Assembly: GCA_965205385.1 (NCBI GenBank)
Contig: CBDBGS010000007.1
Location: 186,001 to 250,000 of the forward strand
DNA from: CATOSP01 sp965205385
GTDB taxonomy: Bacteria > Chloroflexota > Dehalococcoidia > Lucifugimonadales > UBA3495
Direction: 5' to 3'
DNA: 64,000 nt
Below are positions 1 through 8,194 of this stretch, piece after piece (within the stretch, counting starts at the first letter, position 1; the number at the start of each line of letters is the position of its first letter). The notes under the pieces were generated by a model. The model saw only the letters and a list, made by a program, of their open reading frames with translations. It was not told where the DNA came from and did not search any database. A program made the translations under genes and the position numbers.

Positions 1-865
1 TGGATCGCCAAGCCCCGCTTCTGCTTGACGAGGAACATGGCGATGGAGAGCGGCCCCATCTTGTGTTCTCCGACGTAATCGAAACCCAAATGGAGCGAGA
101 GCCCCTTGGTTGGGGCCTTGAAGACGAGCTGGGGGAGGCCGGCTTCCTGAATTCGTGAAATCAGTTCATCGGGCAGCCCCAAGTCCTCGAGCCAGTGGGG
201 AATGGAAACTTCCAAAATGTCGGGCGGGCTGTTTAGGTCTCCGGAGGGCAGGTCAAAGGTCAACTGCCGCCACATGATGGGGATCTGCATGTACCGGGTG
301 CCGAAGAGAAGTTGACGGGCGTGGAACGAGCGATCCGGCGCGTCGCAGATTTGCCGGTCTGACTGGACGATGGTCTCTCCGGCCTCAAAGCTGCGCTCCA
401 TGTAGCTGGTGATGTAGGGCAAAACTTCCGCGAATAGGGCCTGGTTCTCCTCACTGAACGCTTCGGCGTCCCGGTTCCGGGAGAAACCGTCCACCAGGTA
501 TTGGGTGAGGTCAGGACGCCGGACTACCCCCAGTTGGCTAAAGAAGGCCAGGCCGCCGCTGTCGAGTCTGACCGCCACCTCGGGCCAAGCCCGCCGGGCT
601 GCCCTGCCATCGGCGTTGGCTTCCGCGGCCTCGCGTTCTACCTGGGCGGCTTCTTCCAGGATACGGTCCTGGGTCTCTTGGGGCATGTCTTGAAGGACGG
701 GCACGTTGGCCAGCAGCCACTCGTTGGGCGGGTTGTAGTACGGGCTGGATGGGGAGTGCCCGCGCCGGGCCAACGCCGTAAGTTGGTCTAGGGCATCGGC
801 GAATTCTGGATTGATCGGGGGAGCCTCGAGGGGCGATGACTGGCCCTGCTGGTGTTGCAGACTCA
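1..865 (-). CDS. Hypothetical protein, 3' end cut by the window
   Basis: An open frame of 288 codons runs leftward from an ATG at 863-865 and is still open at base 1, so the C-terminus is missing. The N-terminal 45 residues are Gln/Pro-rich and probably disordered. An acidic, Ala-rich helical stretch follows (about residues 60-95). The rest is mixed and soluble-looking, with no signal peptide or membrane segment. I do not recognise the family and see no catalytic motif. Codon use matches the neighbours, and no competing frame of this length exists here, which supports it as real. It is divergent from the luciferase-like gene that starts at 1130, so the 265 bp between them should hold both promoters. 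Confidence 0.75.
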
Positions 866-1096
866 TTGCGTCGTCTCTTAAGGGGATAGCGCCGTATTTG
901 AAAGGCGGGTCCGAATGGGTGGGAACCCGGAGCTTATCCATCCTACATTGTTGCCGCATTCAAGTAAAGAGAGGAGTCTTCCCCGGTCGGCTCTCAGAGA
1001 CCCAAATCACGGCGTTTTGGCGGCTCGCGGATGGTCCCGGCGAGAGCTTCCGGTGTTATTCTAATTTTCAAAATTCCAGGCCGTAGTCCAGGCCGC

Positions 1097-1128
1097 GTGG
1101 AAGGAGTCATACGTGGAAGGAGTCATAC
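1097..1128 (+). repeat. 16-bp perfect tandem duplication carrying the RBS
   Basis: The 16-mer GTGGAAGGAGTCATAC occurs twice in direct succession (1097-1112 and 1113-1128). Each copy carries an AAGGAG ribosome-binding site. The second copy sits 7 nt upstream of the TTG start of the luciferase-like gene, so the gene has two tandem Shine-Dalgarno sequences. Confidence 0.9.
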
Positions 1129-1129
1129 A

Positions 1130-2149
1130 TTGAAGGTATTCGGTAGCATCCCCAGGGACGATCTCGGCAAGATTCCGGATAGGGCGCGATGGGCCGAGGA
1201 AATGGGTTATGACGGGATCAACACCAACGAGGACTTTTCCAGCCCGTTCATGGCCCTGACTTTGGCCGCCGAGCATACCGAAAAGGCGCTGCTGGGCACG
1301 TCGATTGCGGTGGTGTTCCCGGTAAGTCCGATGACCACCGCGTACATGGCATGGGAATTGCAGAAATATTCCCAGGGGCGATTCCGGTTGGGCATGGGCA
1401 GTCAGGTCAAGGGACACATCGAGCGCCGCTTCAGCATTCCCTGGGTTGCGCCCGGCCCGAGGATGCGCGATTACGTGCTATCTGTGAAGGCGATCTGGGA
1501 CAGTTTTCAAAACGGGGGACCTCTCCGATTCGACGGGGAGCATTACAAATTCAGTTTGATCACGCCCCACTTCAATCCCGGCCCCATCGACTACCCGCAT
1601 CCAAAGATATTCATCGCAGCCGTGGGGCCGTACATGTTCCGGCTGGCCGGGGAGCATTGCGACGGGGTGCTTCCACACGGGTTCATGACCGCAAAGTACA
1701 TGGACGAGGTGGCCCTCCCGAACCTGGAAAAGGGGCTCAAGCGGTCGGGACGGACTCTGAAGGACATCGAGATCAGCACCGGCGGATTCCTGGTCATGGG
1801 TGAGAATGAGGAGCAACTTGACGAGGCGTTTCAAGCAGCGAAGCGCCGCATCGCTTTCTACGGCTCCACACGCACCTACAAAGGCGTGATGGATGTACAT
1901 GGCTGGGGAGATGTATGCCTGGAGCTGAACCGGATGGCTTCCGCGGGCAAGTGGGACGATATGCCCGGAGTAATCACCGATGAGATGGTCGAGACCTTCG
2001 CGACGATAGGCACCCACGAACAGATCGTGGACAAGGTGAAGGAGCGATACGGTTCCTACGCCACCCAGATCGGTTTCAGCCTCCCTGTCAATGGGCCAGG
2101 CGACGAAGCCAAGCTAAGGGAGAAAATTCAAGAACTCCAGCAGCTCTGA
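1130..2149 (+). CDS. Luciferase-like (LLM) flavin/F420-dependent oxidoreductase
   Basis: A protein of 339 residues of the bacterial luciferase-like superfamily (TIM-barrel monooxygenases or F420-dependent oxidoreductases). Seen: an N-terminal strand with the RARWAEEMGYDGI motif typical of LLM enzymes, a central QKYSQGRFRLGMGSQ segment matching the substrate-flavin loop, and a C-terminal helix ending at the stop. The chosen start is TTG 1130 because AGGAG lies 7 nt upstream; extending to 1031 adds residues unlike the family. LLM enzymes oxidise small organic substrates using reduced FMN or F420; which cofactor and substrate apply here cannot be told. It is one of four family members in the window (others at 10911, 14090 and 61032). 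Confidence 0.88.
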   Translation: MKVFGSIPRDDLGKIPDRARWAEEMGYDGINTNEDFSSPFMALTLAAEHTEKALLGTSIAVVFPVSPMTTAYMAWELQKYSQGRFRLGMGSQVKGHIERRFSIPWVAPGPRMRDYVLSVKAIWDSFQNGGPLRFDGEHYKFSLITPHFNPGPIDYPHPKIFIAAVGPYMFRLAGEHCDGVLPHGFMTAKYMDEVALPNLEKGLKRSGRTLKDIEISTGGFLVMGENEEQLDEAFQAAKRRIAFYGSTRTYKGVMDVHGWGDVCLELNRMASAGKWDDMPGVITDEMVETFATIGTHEQIVDKVKERYGSYATQIGFSLPVNGPGDEAKLREKIQELQQL

Positions 2150-2212
2150 TGGGCGTATTGCCAATCATGCCGCCGCTCATTACGCGGCTCAAAACGCGGC
2201 TTAATGCGATGG

Positions 2213-2218
2213 TATAAT
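2213..2218 (+). promoter_or_regulatory. Candidate -10 box ahead of the VOC pseudogene
   Basis: A perfect TATAAT stands 38 nt upstream of the ATG at 2257. No good -35 hexamer is visible at 16-18 nt, so only the -10 is proposed. Confidence 0.4.
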
Positions 2219-2256
2219 GCCGAGAATTTAACCTCACGGGATACAGGAGTATACCG

Positions 2257-2776
2257 ATGGGTTACACGCCGAACCACCTGGGCCACGTCAACATCTATGT
2301 GCGTAACGGCGAAGAAGCCCATAAGGCGAAGAAGCCCATAAATGGTATGAGGACATACTCGGCCTTCACACTTACGACTTCGTTCCGCGCCGCGCCGCCT
2401 TTATGTCGGCCAATCTGGACGAGTCCCACTAGGTAGCGCTAATGGAAGTTGGCGCGGACGCCGCCGGTCCCGAGGCGGGCCGGGTCGGGCTGAATCACAT
2501 GGCCTGGCGGATGAACAACCTGGAAGACCTGGAAGAGTTCTACTACAGGCTCAAGGAACGCGACGTATCCATGGGCATCGGAGACCAGGTATTTCCCTGG
2601 GGATTTACTTCCAAGACCCCGACGGCAACGGCATAGAGGTCTATTACGAATTGCCCAGAGACCAGTGGCACAGGCAACACGACCTGTTCCTGCACGGCGA
2701 CACGCCTAAGGGCCGATTCCCCGGTCCTTGGAACGAGATCCTGGAGAAACAGAAGGCCGCGGCGGCGTCCAGATAG
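2257..2776 (+). pseudogene. VOC-family (glyoxalase/dioxygenase-like) protein, three lesions
   Basis: Reading across frames gives a vicinal-oxygen-chelate protein of about 165 residues: an N-terminal NHLGHVNIYV strand, a helix with the RVGLNHMAWRM segment, and a C-terminal QDPDGNGIEVYYE strand supplying the usual metal-ligand Glu. The frame is broken three times. A 17-bp tandem duplication (GGCGAAGAAGCCCATAA at 2308-2324 and 2325-2341) shifts the frame. A TAG at 2430-2432 stands where the restored frame wants a sense codon. One base is missing near 2586-2589. Removing one repeat copy, reading through the TAG and adding one base restores the whole domain. The RBS (CAGGAG, 2244-2249) is intact. 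Three independent lesions argue for true decay rather than a single sequencing error. Confidence 0.88.
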
Positions 2777-2810
2777 CGCTCTGACGCACAGTAAGCAGAA
2801 GGCCAGGGGC

Positions 2811-3506
2811 TTAGAGCAACCGCAGTTCGGCCCCTGGCCCAGAGACATCGGCCTCGATGCACTCCGGACCTGAATTCTTAGGGGAGTTGACCACGCTGGA
2901 GACCACGTATGAGTCCAGCCACTCGGCGGGCGACGGGGTCAGCAGCGGCGTGAGGGTGTCCGCCTCCTCGGTCATGGGGTCCAACCACAGCGGTTCGGTC
3001 TCCTGGGAGAGGATCACAGGCATACGGTTGTGAATCGGAGCGATGAGGTCATTGGGCTTGGTCGTGACGATGCTGCATGACCGGATGGTTTCCCCCTCCG
3101 GCGACTTCCACGTCTCCCATAGTCCGGCGAAGGAGAAGGGTTCATGGGACCTCAAGAATATGTAGGTCGGTATCTTCGATTTCCCTTCTTTGCGCCATTC
3201 GAAGAACCCATCGGCAAGGACCAGGCAACGCCGTCGCTTGAACGCCGCCCGGAACGCCGGCTTGGTGGCGGCGGTTTCGCCAACGGCGTTGATCATCCGG
3301 TAGCCGATCTTGGGGTCCTTTGCCCAGAACGGGATGAGCCCCCAGCGCATGGTCTCGGCCCGTCGTTGACCGTCGTTTACAACGGTAAGCACTTGCTGGC
3401 TAGGGGCGATGTTGTACCGGGGTTGGTGTTCCATGTCCCGCGCCTCAAATCCGAACCTGGATTGTAACTCGTCCATGTTGGTAACCAGGGTAAAGCGTCC
3501 ACACAT
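2811..3506 (-). CDS. yedK: SRAP-family abasic-site protein (YedK/HMCES-like)
   Basis: A protein of 231 residues, the usual length for SRAP proteins, which trap abasic sites in single-stranded DNA through a thiazolidine link to the N-terminal cysteine. Seen: MCGRFTL with Cys2, the RYNIAPSQ motif, WGLIPFWAKD, the Asn of MINAVGE (about residue 73), the FFEW Glu (about 103) and the IHNRMPVIL His. All residues used by the family are present, so it should be active. It lies convergent with the VOC pseudogene. A HAD phosphatase gene follows upstream on the same strand with a 13-bp gap, so the two may share a transcript. No LexA-type box is evident. Confidence 0.95.
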   Translation of the reverse strand: MCGRFTLVTNMDELQSRFGFEARDMEHQPRYNIAPSQQVLTVVNDGQRRAETMRWGLIPFWAKDPKIGYRMINAVGETAATKPAFRAAFKRRRCLVLADGFFEWRKEGKSKIPTYIFLRSHEPFSFAGLWETWKSPEGETIRSCSIVTTKPNDLIAPIHNRMPVILSQETEPLWLDPMTEEADTLTPLLTPSPAEWLDSYVVSSVVNSPKNSGPECIEADVSGPGAELRLL

Positions 3507-3519
3507 GGCTCAGTCTCCT

Positions 3520-4182
3520 TCAGCTTCGATTTGCCCTGGCGAGCAGCGCGGGCAGGGTTATATCGGAAAGCGCATCGAGCCGCAAGTCGGCATGGCTGAC
3601 CGGTAGGTCCCGGGTCATCGGGTTGGGGACGGCAACGCAATAGGCCCCGGCGCTCTTGGCCGCGGTGACGCCGTTGGCCGAGTCTTCTATCACCAGGGTG
3701 TTGCCGGGCACGGTCCCCAGGTTGGCGGCCGCCAACAGGTAGAGTTCCGGGTCGGGCTTGACCCGGGCAACGTCGTCGGCGCAGTTGACCGAGTTGAAGT
3801 AATGAGACAGGCCCCTGCGCTCCAGGTGTCCATCGACCCAGTCGTGCCCGGAGCTGGACGCGATTGCCAACTTCAACCCTAGGTCCTTAGCCGACTCCAG
3901 GTATTCCAATACACCTGGCAACAGGGGGTTTGACTCGACTACCTCTACGTAACGCCGCCGTCTGCTCGCGATCAAGTCTGGGCAGTCCACGGCGCGCCCC
4001 ACCAGGTCCTGCAGCAGCGTGCAAACTTCCATGCGGCGGCTGCTTCCGCCGATGAATTGGGTCCACCAAGACCGGTCCAGCTCTACACCGTACCCCTGAA
4101 AGGTCTCTTCCCAGGTCAAGAAGTCCGGGGTCTCGGTGTCGATGATGATTCCGTCGAAGTCGAAAATCAGGGTGTCAATCAC
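3520..4182 (-). CDS. HAD-superfamily hydrolase (beta-phosphoglucomutase-like)
   Basis: A protein of 220 residues with the HAD motifs in order: motif I FDFDGIIIDTE (nucleophile Asp8 and acid Asp10), a helical cap, motif II IASSSG, the motif III Lys of ARVKPDPE, and motif IV VIEDSANGVTAAKSAG. This order and length fit subfamily IA phosphatases or phosphoglucomutases. The substrate (a sugar phosphate or similar) is not determinable. It is probably co-transcribed with the SRAP gene just downstream. Confidence 0.92.
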   Translation of the reverse strand: MIDTLIFDFDGIIIDTETPDFLTWEETFQGYGVELDRSWWTQFIGGSSRRMEVCTLLQDLVGRAVDCPDLIASRRRRYVEVVESNPLLPGVLEYLESAKDLGLKLAIASSSGHDWVDGHLERRGLSHYFNSVNCADDVARVKPDPELYLLAAANLGTVPGNTLVIEDSANGVTAAKSAGAYCVAVPNPMTRDLPVSHADLRLDALSDITLPALLARANRS

Positions 4183-4303
4183 TGGTGTTCTCTCGCGGCC
4201 AATGTGCCGCCTATGTCTGCTAATTTAGTGGGACTCGTTTGGCATGTCAATCGGGCGTAGGCGCCGCAACAGGGTCTTTTAGTTGTCATGGATGCGCAAT
4301 GAG

Positions 4304-4503
4304 TCTCCCCCTTTCGGAAAAGGGGGACTAAGGGGGATTTCCACTCTTTTCGGGGTCAGATATGCTGGATGAACCCATGCCGCCCATAGGCTACTGATTC
4401 CCCAGTCGTGTAATACGTTCTCGATGCCAACTTACGCTCGAAAGGTTCCTTGCCTTAAGGTGGAAATCCCCCCAACCGCCCCTTCGCCAAAGGGGGGGTA
4501 TCC
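4304..4503. repeat. Pair of inverted about 40-bp repeats around a 115-bp core
   Basis: The left arm (4304-4344, ending GGGGGATTTCCAC) and the right arm (4460-4503, beginning GTGGAAATCCCCCC) are imperfect inverted copies of each other. Each arm is itself a C-run/G-run hairpin. The 4183-4648 interval otherwise holds no gene. A clear target duplication is not visible, so the term MITE-like is tentative. It could also act as a strong RNA hairpin between two transcription units. Confidence 0.65.
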
Positions 4504-4648
4504 ATTACCGGGCCGAGGATTGGACAATTAGAAGACCACGGCCGCCGCAATGATTCGCGTAACTTGTTGGGGACGCCACTCATCGCTGAACTCGGTGGTA
4601 TATAATTCAGCCCGGTCCTTGAGAAAAACGCGTCGAGGTGTGAGACCC

Positions 4649-4948
4649 ATGCTGTACATGGTTTCGCTGAGTCACAGCCCCCAGCAATGCCCTGGTGTGG
4701 CAGTCGAAATCCGAGACCGGGCCCTCTTGATGGCGTCCACCATGACCGAGGTGCTCCAGAGTTATGGATGCAGCTATAAGGGCGGTTGGGTCGGCAAGTC
4801 TTCGCACCAGACTTTTCTGGTGCTGGATGCCCCCGACGCTCACTCAGCAGACAGCGCTCTTGTAGACCTGGGGTTGGCGGTCTGGAACACCGCGGCCATA
4901 TTTCCGGTGATTACCCTGGAGGACGCTTTCGGGGGACTACCTAGCTAA
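4649..4948 (+). CDS. Small hypothetical protein, 99 aa
   Basis: From ATG 4649 the frame encodes 99 residues with a beta-alpha-beta feel: MLYMVSLSHSPQQCPG, a long helix, then TFLVLDAPDAHSADSALVDLGL. This pattern is reminiscent of small dimeric ferredoxin-like-fold proteins such as muconolactone isomerase or DUF3303-type proteins, but the similarity is too weak to name a function. A TATAAT-like box at about 4603 lies upstream, and GAGG at 4634-4637 is a modest RBS. It stands 40 bp upstream of the hydrolase gene at 4989 and may be co-transcribed with it. Confidence 0.65.
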   Translation: MLYMVSLSHSPQQCPGVAVEIRDRALLMASTMTEVLQSYGCSYKGGWVGKSSHQTFLVLDAPDAHSADSALVDLGLAVWNTAAIFPVITLEDAFGGLPS

Positions 4949-4988
4949 ACGAATCCGGGTCCCAAATCAAACTTACACAGGTGACGAG

Positions 4989-5738
4989 ATGGCAAATTTA
5001 GATTGGGTTGGCGGTCCTCTAGTGGAAGGCCAGATAACCGAACGGGAGTTTGTGATCGACGCGGGGAACGGGCCGATACCCGGAATAGTGTGGACGCCCG
5101 AGGAAGTGGAGAAGCCCTTGCCCCTGGTGCTCTTCGGCCACGGCGGCAGCGGGCACAAGAGGGTCTCGAGGTCGCTAATGCTTGGGCGGAGACTGGCCGG
5201 CGTTTCCCAATTCGCGATGGTGGCCATTGACGGCCCGGCCCACGGTGACCGGCAAGGGCCAGAACTAACTGATCTATACGCGGAGAGGGGTTTCGACAAC
5301 GTCATAGACGGCATGGTCGACGATTGGCTGTCCACGCTGGCCTGTTTCTCCGAGATGGACACGATCAACGCTGACCGGGCTGCGTACATGGGATTCTCCA
5401 TGGGGACACGCTTCGGTTTGCCCTTCGTCGCCGCCGCAGGTGACAAGCTGTGCTGCGCCGCCCTAGGTAAGAACGCCTTGAAGCGACGGGCCGAGGCTGA
5501 CGGCAACGACGCCCTTGGGGATAGGTTCAAGAGCGACGCGCCCAACGTGAAGGTCCCGTTGCTGTTCCACATGCAGTGGGATGACGAGCTGTTTTCCAGG
5601 GAGTCCCAATGTGACCTGTTCGACCTATTGGGGTCAGAGGACAAGCGGATGATCTGCTACCCCGGACCTCACGGCAAGTCTACGCCCGAGTCGGTAGACC
5701 ATTGGTGTCAGTTCGTGGAAGGCCACCTGAAGGCCTAG
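4989..5738 (+). CDS. Alpha/beta hydrolase (dienelactone hydrolase/esterase-like)
   Basis: A protein of 249 residues with a complete alpha/beta-hydrolase triad: Ser137 in GFSMG, Asp198 in the QWDDELF segment, and His228 in PGPHG. An HGGSG oxyanion motif sits at about residues 51-55. No signal peptide, so cytoplasmic. The prolyl-oligopeptidase/dienelactone-hydrolase-like order suggests an esterase or lactonase. RBS AGGTGA precedes the ATG. It heads a rightward run of catabolic genes (5805, 6860, 8195, 9903). Confidence 0.87.
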   Translation: MANLDWVGGPLVEGQITEREFVIDAGNGPIPGIVWTPEEVEKPLPLVLFGHGGSGHKRVSRSLMLGRRLAGVSQFAMVAIDGPAHGDRQGPELTDLYAERGFDNVIDGMVDDWLSTLACFSEMDTINADRAAYMGFSMGTRFGLPFVAAAGDKLCCAALGKNALKRRAEADGNDALGDRFKSDAPNVKVPLLFHMQWDDELFSRESQCDLFDLLGSEDKRMICYPGPHGKSTPESVDHWCQFVEGHLKA

Positions 5739-5804
5739 TCTTTGCCACCTCTAGCCGGTGGTGAGACAATCCTCCTAGACTTACTAGTAGAGGTATGAAT
5801 AGAC

Positions 5805-6734
5805 ATGGCTGACAAGGAAATCCGGGGAGTGATAGTCCCCATCTTGACCCCTCTAAACAATGACGAGACCGTGGACGTCCCATCGTTGAGGCGTCTGGTC
5901 AATTACCTGATCGACAGCGGCGCTCACGGCATCTGGGTATCCGGGACCACCGGGGAGTTCGCCAATCTGCCCGACGAGCAACGGCTGATCAGCATCGAGA
6001 CCGTGGTCGACGAAGTTGCGGGGCGCGTGCCCATCATTGGCAACGTCTCCGGCGCGAGCACCCAGCTATCACTCAACATGGCCCTGGCAGTCCAGGAGAT
6101 GGGGCTGGACGGCGTGGCCGTGACGCCTCCTTACTACTATCCCAACGCCCAGGACGAATTGTTGGACCACTACCGCTATATCAGTGACCGTTCCGGGCTG
6201 CCCCTGTGGGTGTATAACATACCGTCGACGGTCAAGACGGCTGTCGCGCCGAGCACCGTCGCCACCTTGGCCAGCGAAGGCGCGGTGGTCGGGATCAAGG
6301 ATAGCTCCGGAGCCGGTGAGTTGCTTGCCGAGCTATACATCCTGTGCGAACAGGGAGACTTGAAGCTGATGCGATTCCTCGGCACGGTGTTCCGGATCAC
6401 CGTCGCCGGCGGCGTGGGAGTCGACGGAGTAATCCCCGGTTTGGCGAACCTGGCCGCTAACGCTTCCGCCCGTGGGTGGGAAGCGGGAGAGGCTGGCGAC
6501 GCCGCCACGGTCCGGGAGTGCAACGCCAAGCTGCTAATAGCGGGAAAGATCGCCACGTTGGCCAAGGGAGGCGGGGCGAATGCGGCGAGCTTCGCGGCTA
6601 TGAAGTCGGCGTTGAAGATGATGGGCGTGTTGGACAATGACACGGTTTCCAGGCCGCTCCGCCCTCTAACGGAAGACGAGAAGAAGGGCATCCCCGCCAT
6701 TCTGGAGGAACTGGGACTCTCCAACGGCCACTAG
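5805..6734 (+). CDS. Dihydrodipicolinate synthase/N-acetylneuraminate lyase-family aldolase
   Basis: A class I Schiff-base aldolase of 309 residues. Seen: the SGTTGEF motif (46-52) that binds the pyruvoyl carboxylate, Tyr137 in YNIP, and the Schiff-base Lys165 in GIKDSSG. These residues define the DapA/NanA family. In a catabolic setting (hydrolase before it, MFS and GMC oxidoreductase after it), a retro-aldolase or dehydratase acting on a keto acid is more likely than lysine biosynthesis; that is inference. A hairpin that may terminate the transcript follows. Confidence 0.88.
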   Translation: MADKEIRGVIVPILTPLNNDETVDVPSLRRLVNYLIDSGAHGIWVSGTTGEFANLPDEQRLISIETVVDEVAGRVPIIGNVSGASTQLSLNMALAVQEMGLDGVAVTPPYYYPNAQDELLDHYRYISDRSGLPLWVYNIPSTVKTAVAPSTVATLASEGAVVGIKDSSGAGELLAELYILCEQGDLKLMRFLGTVFRITVAGGVGVDGVIPGLANLAANASARGWEAGEAGDAATVRECNAKLLIAGKIATLAKGGGANAASFAAMKSALKMMGVLDNDTVSRPLRPLTEDEKKGIPAILEELGLSNGH

Positions 6735-6764
6735 GATTCTCTGAACGGGACCGCGCCCAGTGAA

Positions 6765-6788
6765 GATGGGGCCGATCGGGGCCCCATC
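6765..6788 (+). terminator. Hairpin after the DHDPS-like gene
   Basis: GATGGGGCC (6765-6773) pairs perfectly with GGCCCCATC (6780-6788) across a 6-nt loop, 31 bp after the stop codon. The following bases (GGCATTTA) carry only a short T run, so this is a weak intrinsic terminator or a processing hairpin. Confidence 0.5.
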
Positions 6789-6842
6789 GGCATTTATGCG
6801 CCATTATTTGCAACCAAGATTACAACTGAGATAAGGAGTTAC

Positions 6843-6869
6843 ATGAGCGGCATCCAGAGATGCGCTTAG
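6843..6869 (+). other. Eight-codon upstream reading frame overlapping the MFS start
   Basis: The best RBS here (AGGAG, 6834-6838) serves an ATG at 6843 that encodes only MSGIQRCA before a TAG at 6867-6869. The MFS gene's own ATG (6860) lies inside this mini-frame, 7 bp before its stop. Either this is a translated leader that couples re-initiation to the transporter, or an indel has moved the true N-terminus out of frame. Confidence 0.5.
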
Positions 6870-8152
6870 ACCGGACACCGGGGGAGGAGGCTCCGCAACA
6901 GGCTCCACCGCAGCGCCCGGCGGCCTCGCCGCGCCGCGCACGCGTCCAGACCTTCACGTCGCTTAAGAGCAAGGACTTTAGACTCCTCTGGGTCGGCAAC
7001 ATCTTCGACCATATGGCCCTTTGGTTGCAGATGATTACCCTCAGTTGGCTGGTCTGGGACCTTACCGAGTCTGCCCTGCTCTCCGGGACCGCCGCGGGGC
7101 TGAGGGGATTCCCCACACTGATCATTGGGCCGTGGGCCGGTGTGGTCGCCGACCGGATGGACCGGCGTAGGGTGGTCATTGTTTTTCAGTTCTTCCTGGC
7201 CGGGGTGGCCATAGCGTTCGCCGTCATGGTGGCCACTGCCGTCGTCCAGGTCTGGCATGTCTTTGCCTATGCGGGTGTTTCCGCTATCTGCTTTGCCTTC
7301 ATCATGCCCGCCCGCCAATCTCTGATTGTCAATACAGTGCCGCCCGGAGACCTGGGCAACGCCATGGCCCTCAACGCCATGACCGTCACCGTTAACCGAC
7401 TCATCGGCGGCATGCTGGGCGGTCTATTGATAACCACGGTGGGAGTTACTTGGAACTTCTACGTTGAGAGTGCGGCCTACCTGGTCACGGCGATACTGCT
7501 AATCCCCATGCGGACGCCGTACCGCCGCGAGTCTAGCGCCCACCGAGACTCCGTCTTGACCAACCTGAAAGAGGGGTTCGTCTACATCTGGACGGAGAAC
7601 CGGATCATTCTGCACCTTATTATCATGAGCTTCATCCTTACGTTCTGCTTCATTCCCCTGCCCGCGTTGTTGCCTGCCTACGCCGGAGAGGTGCTGAACT
7701 CTGGGGCGAACGTTGGCGGATATCTGATGGCGGCCCAGGGTGTCGGAGGTGTCACGACAACGTTCCTGATAGCCTCGTTGGGGTTTGGCATCAAGAAAGG
7801 GAAGCTGGCTCTGATAGCCTTGATTGTGGGTTCTGCCGCTATTCTCACCCTGTCCCAGTCCCATTGGTTGTTGCTCTCGCTGTGTATGATGGTGGTGTTG
7901 GGGCTGTGTCAGACCAGCTTCATCGTTAGTAATCAGACGCTGGTCCAGGCGATGGTCTCGGACAATCTGCGTGGCCGTGTCACCAGCATATACATGCTGG
8001 AACATGGGTTGGGTCCGGTGGGAATCTTTATCATCGGATTGCTCATGGACTTTTACTCGGTGTCCGGCGCCCTTACCCTGGTGGCTTCCATAAGTCTGGG
8101 TACGGCGATATGCTTCTTTCTGATCTTCCACAGGGTCCGACAATTGGACTAG
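6860..8152 (+). CDS. MFS transporter, EntS/MFS_3-like
   Basis: A protein of 430 residues: about 30 charged/Pro-rich cytoplasmic residues, then about 12 hydrophobic segments starting near residue 45. The MFS A-like motif appears as GVVADRMDRRRVVI between helices 2 and 3, and the start LKSKDFRLLWVGN is typical of the enterobactin-exporter-like (MFS_3) group. It is therefore more likely an exporter of small molecules than a sugar importer. The substrate is unknown. The start is uncertain because the strongest RBS belongs to an overlapping short frame (6843-6869). Confidence 0.87.
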   Translation: MRLDRTPGEEAPQQAPPQRPAASPRRARVQTFTSLKSKDFRLLWVGNIFDHMALWLQMITLSWLVWDLTESALLSGTAAGLRGFPTLIIGPWAGVVADRMDRRRVVIVFQFFLAGVAIAFAVMVATAVVQVWHVFAYAGVSAICFAFIMPARQSLIVNTVPPGDLGNAMALNAMTVTVNRLIGGMLGGLLITTVGVTWNFYVESAAYLVTAILLIPMRTPYRRESSAHRDSVLTNLKEGFVYIWTENRIILHLIIMSFILTFCFIPLPALLPAYAGEVLNSGANVGGYLMAAQGVGGVTTTFLIASLGFGIKKGKLALIALIVGSAAILTLSQSHWLLLSLCMMVVLGLCQTSFIVSNQTLVQAMVSDNLRGRVTSIYMLEHGLGPVGIFIIGLLMDFYSVSGALTLVASISLGTAICFFLIFHRVRQLD

Positions 8153-8194
8153 GGCGGACCCCGGCAAGGGACACGGTTGGAGAGGGAAGAGACC

